Shown here in pieces: positions 59,563 to 64,000 of a DNA stretch of 64,000 nt. How positions within the stretch are numbered: the stretch's first letter is position 1; each line of letters begins with the position of its first letter. The stretch is from Ruegeria atlantica (GTDB lineage: Bacteria; Pseudomonadota; Alphaproteobacteria; Rhodobacterales; Rhodobacteraceae). The stretch is from NCBI RefSeq assembly GCF_013032505.1, contig NZ_WQCG01000001.1, positions 1,302,001-1,366,000 of the forward strand. Reading direction: 5' to 3'. A program made the position numbers and the translations under genes. Under the pieces are notes generated by a model. That model did not search any database and was not told the DNA's origin. It saw nothing but the letters and a program-made list of their open reading frames with translations.

Positions 59563-60183
59563 TTAGTTCTTCGCGTAGAATTCGACGACCAGGTTCGGCT
59601 CCATGACGACCGGGTAAGGCACATCGCCCAGGCCAGGTGCGCGCACGAAGGTGGCGGTCATTTTCGAATGATCGGCGTCGATGTAGTCAGGTACATCACG
59701 CTCGGCCAGAGCGGCAGCTTCCAGAACAACAGCCAGTTGCTTGGACTTGTCACGCACTTCGATCACGTCGCCTTCTTTGACACGGTACGACGGAATGTTG
59801 ACCCGCTTGCCGTTCACTTTGACGTGGCCGTGGTTCACGAACTGACGAGCGGCGAAGACGGTCGCAACAAATTTGGCGCGGTAGACGACGGCGTCCAGAC
59901 GACGCTCCAGCAGACCGATCAGGTTTTCACCAGTATCGCCGTTCACACGCACGGCTTCGGCGTAGATGCGGCGGAATTGCTTCTCGGTCAGGTCGCCATA
60001 GTAGCCCTTCAGCTTCTGCTTGGCGCGCAACTGCAGACCGAAGTCCGACAGTTTACCCTTGCGGCGCTGACCGTGCTGGCCGGGGCCATATTCACGACGG
60101 TTGACCGGGGATTTCGGACGACCCCAGATGTTTTCGCCCATCCGGCGGTCGATTTTGTACTTGGCAGACGTGCGTTTGGTCAC
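59563..60183 (-). CDS. rpsD: 30S ribosomal protein S4
   Basis: A 206-residue ribosomal protein. It has [20 protein letters not shown] at the start and the S4 RNA-binding domain from about residue 95 ([39 protein letters not shown]). It binds 16S rRNA early in 30S assembly. It stands alone, unlike the E. coli alpha operon location, which is usual in alphaproteobacteria. AAGGAG lies upstream of the ATG. Confidence 0.98.
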   Translation of the reverse strand: MTKRTSAKYKIDRRMGENIWGRPKSPVNRREYGPGQHGQRRKGKLSDFGLQLRAKQKLKGYYGDLTEKQFRRIYAEAVRVNGDTGENLIGLLERRLDAVVYRAKFVATVFAARQFVNHGHVKVNGKRVNIPSYRVKEGDVIEVRDKSKQLAVVLEAAALAERDVPDYIDADHSKMTATFVRAPGLGDVPYPVVMEPNLVVEFYAKN

Positions 60184-60303
60184 GGCTGATCTCCTTCTTA
60201 AAGTCGAGGCCTTTTTAGGCCGCTATGAAGGGCGTTGTCCTCTTGAGGTTTCCCCCATGACAGGAATCCCCTTGCGGGGTCCACCAACACCAATGAAGCC
60301 GCG

Positions 60304-60331
60304 CTTATATCCGCAGAATTGGCGGAGTCAA
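60304..60331 (-). promoter_or_regulatory. Promoter of rpsD
   Basis: Read leftward, TTGACT (60331-60326) and TATAAG (60309-60304) are spaced by 16 bases, about 115 bases upstream of the rpsD ATG. The leader in between holds hairpins CCCC-TTGC-GGGG and AGGCCT/AGGCCT, possible sites of autoregulation. Confidence 0.65.
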
Positions 60332-60383
60332 CACGGCTTGGATCTTTTTGCTATGTGAGAACGCAGTCTGCCGGATTGGAAGT

Positions 60384-60926
60384 TCAGTCTGCCAGGCTTC
60401 GGGCTCGCGTGACCGCGTTTTCCCAGCCCTCGTCCGTCAGCGACTGCGTTGGAAATGCGACAACGGTTCTATCCGGGAGGGTCGATACGGTTTCGCGTTC
60501 AAATTCGGCATACGCGCTAACCCAGAATTCTTGGTCGCGTGCGGGATATCCGTTTTCGAAAACCAGCGTCGGGTCTGCCTCTCCGGGAACCATAAACAAA
60601 TCTGCTGTATATGTTTGCGCTCCGTTGGTCAGGACGACCCGACCCAACGCACCGTCTGCCACGCTCGGCGACGGCGACATGCTGCTTAACACTTTTGATG
60701 CGTATGCTTCGGCCTGACCTGACAACACCAGGGCCTGCTCTGACGGGCTGGCCAACGAAAGGGCCTGCCCACGCCATGACCATGCAGCTCCAACTTTCAA
60801 AAAAGACTGAGGCGCTGCCTCAAGTCCGTCTAACTCTGTCTGCGTCCACGAAATGGATATACGACCGCTAACCCCGGCTCTCATTGTGCCGCCTGTACCT
60901 TTCAACAAATCACTGCTCACTGACAT
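60384..60926 (-). CDS. Hint-associated N-terminal-like domain protein, no Hint domain
   Basis: A 180-residue protein of no assigned function. The pattern ISWTQTELDGLEAAPQSFLKVGAAWSWRGQALSL and the later VLTNGAQTYTADLFMV with PARDQEFWV resemble, as I recall them, the N-terminal region that precedes the Hint domain in roseobacter Hint proteins. There is no Hint domain after it, and it ends with a short unrelated tail. ATG at 60884 is an alternative start. It may be a truncated relative or a stand-alone adaptor. Confidence 0.55.
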   Translation of the reverse strand: MSVSSDLLKGTGGTMRAGVSGRISISWTQTELDGLEAAPQSFLKVGAAWSWRGQALSLASPSEQALVLSGQAEAYASKVLSSMSPSPSVADGALGRVVLTNGAQTYTADLFMVPGEADPTLVFENGYPARDQEFWVSAYAEFERETVSTLPDRTVVAFPTQSLTDEGWENAVTRARSLAD

Positions 60927-61297
60927 CTTCTTATCAAGACAGAATCTGGCGGAAAAGGGACCGAATTGCAGCAATCACGCAAATGTTTCTAAATTGTCAA
61001 ATCAAATTGATACTAAAATGACAACTTTTCAACCTTGAGTTGCTCTACTCGAAAAACGGCAGTTTACAAAGCAAGACTGTCCAAATCGATTCGCCAACCA
61101 AATACTTGTTTTTAATTTGCAAATCGAACCCAGTGATCTTGTGTCTTTTAAACCGCCAGTTCTGTACTGAATATATGAAAAATTAATGTTCCGGTTCTTA
61201 CAATCACTCGCGAACCTGCATTTTGATTGGTCGGAGCATTACGTAACGGCAACTTGCTTGGGCCACTGCACCAACCTGGCCACGCACCTGCTTCAAG
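60927..61297. other. AT-rich gap, no gene seen
   Basis: Compositionally AT-rich compared with its neighbours, with no reading frame that looks like a protein and no clear tRNA or terminator. Confidence 0.5.
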
Positions 61298-62089
61298 TCA
61301 TGAAGTGGCGCCGTTCGACCGCTTAAGTTTGTTCAAGTACTCGCGTTTCGCGGCCGACACCTCTTCGTCGCTCAAGTTCGATCGATTCAGTTCTAAAAAG
61401 TAGTCAGCGCCGCCCATTGGCTGGACGTTGCGATTTTCACTTTTGACAAGCCTGTCGGACCTGACGTTCAGGATGGACAGTGCCTTAATCAGCGGGAAAT
61501 AATGGTCGTCGAACCTGGAAACATTGACAGACTCTACCTCAGCACGCGGGGACACAGCCTCCTTCACGCGGCACACTACGGCCTCAAGATCCGAACCCCG
61601 ACGCAATGCCTCGCCGTATTGCGCTAAGTTCTCGCGAATTCTGTGGCTACGCAGATTTTGCCAATACGTACTTTTGACCCAATCGGGCGCGTTTCGTGTT
61701 GTAAGCAGAAATACAATGCGGTCCCCATCTTCAGTCAGGTGTAAGACCTCATCCAACAGAACTTTGGCAAGAACGTGCGTTTGTTCATACGACCAAACCC
61801 CTTTGCGACCGGGGATTAGGCCAGCGAGTTCTTCGTTGCTGATCAGTAGAGGCTTACCGCCATGATCTGCAAACGGCTTTAGCGCTTCGCGAATGATCGC
61901 TCCAAAATTACGAAGAGTGCGCTTCTTGGGGGCAACCGCATAGCGCCGCGCGGCGCGGCTGGCGTCTTGCAGATCTTCCGGCAAAAGGACGTTGATGTGA
62001 TCTTTCAGATATCCCCGATTTTTCGACAACGTCTTTTGCAGAGTTGTTGTTCCTGTTTTATGGAAACCCTGATGAATTACCACCTTCAA
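61298..62089 (-). CDS. Sulfotransferase-like protein
   Basis: A 263-residue protein. The PAPS 5'-phosphosulfate loop HQGFHKTGTTTLQ is at residues 6-18, and a 3'-phosphate-type strand TTRNAPDWVKSTYW is near residue 132-146. The start is TTG at 62089 because the next upstream codon in frame is a stop and AGGTGA lies upstream. It probably moves sulfate from PAPS, which the sat-cysC gene can supply, onto a surface carbohydrate. It lies in an AT-richer region and may be acquired. Confidence 0.75.
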   Translation of the reverse strand: MKVVIHQGFHKTGTTTLQKTLSKNRGYLKDHINVLLPEDLQDASRAARRYAVAPKKRTLRNFGAIIREALKPFADHGGKPLLISNEELAGLIPGRKGVWSYEQTHVLAKVLLDEVLHLTEDGDRIVFLLTTRNAPDWVKSTYWQNLRSHRIRENLAQYGEALRRGSDLEAVVCRVKEAVSPRAEVESVNVSRFDDHYFPLIKALSILNVRSDRLVKSENRNVQPMGGADYFLELNRSNLSDEEVSAAKREYLNKLKRSNGATS

Positions 62090-62412
62090 AACGCTTCACC
62101 TATTTCGCCCTTGGTCCACATATGCCCACCCTTTTCAAAGCGGACCCTAATCGGCTCGATGGGGAATGGAAAAGAGATAAACCGGGACGCATTGCGGCTT
62201 GTGTTGGATTACCTCATCAGAGGGACAAGGGCGCAAAGCGGTCAAATTTGTCCAACACCAGCCCCGACAGATACCTCTATAACCAAGCCGGACAGGTGGT
62301 GCACATCAATCGGATGTCATTTAAGTTCTGTCTTATCAAATTCGTAAGGTTCTTTAAGTGGTGCCCGGGGGCGGCACAGCTAAAACTTTGAATAACAATG
62401 TGTTGTCAAAAA

Positions 62413-62467
62413 GTGGGACATATAATTTTCCCACTAATTGTTGCGCGTTTCTAATTTTATGTCCCAC
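62413..62467. repeat. Inverted repeat GTGGGACATA
   Basis: GTGGGACATA at 62413-62422 and its perfect complement TATGTCCCAC at 62458-62467 are separated by 35 bases; TCCCAC occurs again at 62429-62434 and can pair with the left arm. It could be a mobile-element end, an operator or a hairpin. Confidence 0.5.
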
Positions 62468-62586
62468 CACTTAGACGCTAAACCTATGTCCTTTTTTGGT
62501 CTCCGCCTTCACGGGCGCTCACGCGACGGCAAATTTTTCCAAACCCATGATGCTCGCAATGATTGCGACGAAGAAGGGCCAAATAC

Positions 62587-62622
62587 GGGGAGCTTCGGGG
62601 AACCGGCGGGGAATGATTGGGG
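62587..62622 (+). other. Predicted G-quadruplex
   Basis: Four GGGG runs at 62587-62590, 62597-62600, 62608-62611 and 62619-62622 are spaced by loops of six, seven and seven bases, meeting the common G-quadruplex rule. It is on the plus strand in a non-coding stretch. Confidence 0.55.
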
Positions 62623-62974
62623 AGCCTAAATGCAGCGATGGTTGCCAGTAAATCTTATAAATTACAATATCTTATATAGATACTCTTTAGTGTATGGGGA
62701 GTAAGGGAAGTTATTTTCTATCCCCCACGCGAGAAATTGGCATTTTGACCAATTTTTCATAGAGGTAATAGAAGTCGCTCCCCACCTCCCCACTTGAAAA
62801 ATGAAACCCGGCGTGGACCAAACACCGCCAGAGGTTTTGTGGGTCCTTTCGGGGCGGTGTTACGTGGGTATATTCGCGCCACGTTTCCTTGGCCGACTAA
62901 CGATTTCGAACAAGTGGGTTTTTCGATTGGGGTTGTTGTTCCGAGCTGATCACGATGGGGCGCGTTGTACCGCG

Positions 62975-63154
62975 TCACCATGCAAGCCCCTGACCATACA
63001 ATAACACCGCATCGGCAAGCTCCCCACCGGTGGCGACGGCGGCCGCATACAGTGCGACACGGATAAAAACCATTGCCGGATTGGCAAACCATCCCCTGGC
63101 CTCGTGTGTGCCATGTTGTGATGCGATCTTCAAAATGTACTGCTGCCTGCTCAT
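62975..63154 (-). CDS. Possible small protein of 59 residues
   Basis: An ATG at 63154 preceded by GAGG with six bases spacing opens a 59-residue frame (MSRQQYILKIASQHGTHEAR to LLYGQGLAW). The second half is Ala-rich and mildly hydrophobic. I do not recognise a family. It could be a chance frame or a remnant. Confidence 0.3.
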   Translation of the reverse strand: MSRQQYILKIASQHGTHEARGWFANPAMVFIRVALYAAAVATGGELADAVLLYGQGLAW

Positions 63155-63686
63155 GTGAACCTCGGCAAACGCTGCTCTCGGGTAGCCAGTGACCAAGGAA
63201 TCATGATGTGCGGGAAGTTTCCTCTGGCGGTTCCCCACCTCAAATGCACAGGGCGAACCGGACTCTAAATTCTTGTTGGCTCCGCAGCTACGTCTGCTTC
63301 GACGTCCTAACGACCGTTTGTGCTGGAACTGGACGTTGGTTAGACGCGGCGTTATCGACTGGGTCAACACAAATGACCGCATTGGGCCCGAAGCAGTCAC
63401 TCGCTGCGATTAAGTCGGACGACTGCTGTGCGGACAAAGCGGCCGTTAGTTGCACCGCTGCACAGGACCTTGGAAAGAGTACTTTAGAGTTGAATAGTCA
63501 CGTTTCTCTATCGACTGTTTCGCCTGGCACTTTTTCGTAGCTCGAAAAATTGACAGGCTTTGGCCAATACCGCGAGTGAGCGGGCGTGAGAATTTGCAAA
63601 CCCATCGCTAGAGTATTGAGCGTTCGAAGACAAACCGAATGACACGAGCCTTCGGCTGTAAGAAGATGATGGTGGAGGTGTAAGTT
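63155..63686. other. Gap with an imperfect palindrome before the cyclase
   Basis: No gene is recognised. An imperfect 26-base palindrome centred on GGGCCC lies at 63374-63399, a sequence resembling dispersed intergenic repeats I recall from related genomes. The open frames have the composition of non-coding DNA. Confidence 0.45.
63374..63399. repeat. Imperfect 26-base palindrome
   Basis: TGACCGCATTGG and its counterpart CCGAAGCAGTCA meet at a central GGGCCC; 20 of 26 positions agree with the reverse complement. Possibly one copy of a dispersed element. Confidence 0.45.
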
Positions 63687-64000
63687 ATGGCGGATGTTTT
63701 CGACCGCATTGCAGATTGGCTGCAAAAGCTGGCCTTTTTTGATGCTGATCTTGGTGGACTAGTCGAGCAGTTAAGTAACAGGCTGATCGATGGTGGCGTG
63801 CCGGTCACGCGTGTTTCCTTGGGTCGCCTGATGATGCACCCTGTAATTGGATTGCTCGATGCAACTTGGGATGCATCGAACCATCGTATTGAATGGACCG
63901 TTCTTCCACGCAGCTCAGTAACGGTTGATCTCTTCGACAAAGCACCCTTCGGAGAGAATTCGAAATTGGCCAATGAGATTGCGAAACAGCACTTTAATAA
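63687..64000 (+). CDS. Start of an adenylate/guanylate cyclase-type protein
   Basis: The window ends inside this gene. GGAGGTG stands eight bases before the ATG. The visible 104 residues (MADVFDRIADWLQK, then LIDGGVPVTRVSLGRLMMHPVIGLLDATWDA) match the N-terminal sensor-like region found before class III cyclase domains in roseobacters. The cyclase domain itself would be outside the window, so this assignment rests on the N-terminal pattern. No terminator is reached. Confidence 0.6.
   Translation, partial: MADVFDRIADWLQKLAFFDADLGGLVEQLSNRLIDGGVPVTRVSLGRLMMHPVIGLLDATWDASNHRIEWTVLPRSSVTVDLFDKAPFGENSKLANEIAKQHFN

Larger units (their letters stand above)
62090..62974. other. Gene-poor stretch with G-rich and inverted-repeat elements
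   Basis: The frames here do not look like proteins. The stretch holds an inverted repeat (62413-62467), a four-tract G-run (62587-62622) and several copies of GGGGA/TCCCC words. It probably is remnant or intergenic DNA at an island boundary. Confidence 0.5.

Noticed and set aside
62438..62629. Small plus-strand frame of 63 codons
   Set aside because: It overlaps the G-rich tract, has no ribosome site and no protein-like composition.
63208..63540. Plus-strand frame of 110 codons
   Set aside because: Contains the palindrome and looks like translated repeat DNA.

Overview
The window is a gene-dense, GC-rich alphaproteobacterial chromosome segment. It most likely comes from a marine roseobacter (Rhodobacterales): a fused sulfate adenylyltransferase/APS kinase, DUF1150 beside an Hsp20, a split F1 ATP synthase operon (atpHAGDC), a Hint-domain protein, a class V aminotransferase divergent from an AsnC-type regulator, and a UbiK/Lgt/MidA/PgeF block. 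I see no tRNA, rRNA, CRISPR array, prophage or complete insertion sequence.

Layout: (1) 0-5.5 kb: end of a ketoacyl-ACP synthase III, a GNAT enzyme, a small HTH protein, thymidine kinase, then a leftward operon YbjN-ProC-CsaA-like-D-2-hydroxyacid dehydrogenase. (2) 5.2-8.3 kb: ubiK divergent from lgt-midA-pgeF. (3) 8.6-13.8 kb: a small basic protein, a Hint protein, an Lrp regulator divergent from trxB, a RES-domain protein, and a membrane adenylate cyclase carrying a 2Fe-2S domain. (4) 14-19.6 kb: sat-cysC, two glycosyltransferases, PhzF, DUF1150-Hsp20, DUF465. (5) 19.7-24.8 kb: purE - ProC-like - purK, then a leftward PhnM-like amidohydrolase, lipase-like hydrolase and EamA transporter. (6) 24.9-39 kb: CIRCE-controlled groESL, a class A beta-lactamase, DUF2161, TraB/GumN, Mn pyrophosphatase, DUF389, HAD, MaoC, ribF, a cysteine-cluster protein, threonine aldolase, prs and rpiB. 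(7) 39.2-49 kb: H-type lectin, atpHAGDC, a methyltransferase divergent from gloB, clpA. (8) 49-60.2 kb: YHYH protein, a MotA/MotB-like (ZorAB-like) pair, ChaC, DUF2125, hisC-tyrC-extensin, aminotransferase V/AsnC, rpsD. (9) 60.3-64 kb: an AT-richer, gene-poor end with a lone Hint-associated N-terminal-like domain, a sulfotransferase, a predicted G-quadruplex, inverted repeats, and the start of a second cyclase.

Most genes are housekeeping (ATP synthesis, protein quality control, purine/PRPP, aromatic amino acids, sulfate activation). The items most worth a second look are the uncharacterised ZorAB-like motor pair without any defence partner, the quinone/redox-type membrane cyclase next to trxB and a solitary RES-domain gene, a DnaA box overlapping the putative atp promoter, a ribosome-site-sequestering hairpin before hisC, a possible small RNA at 5.1-5.25 kb, and the repeat-rich stretch at 62-63.7 kb.
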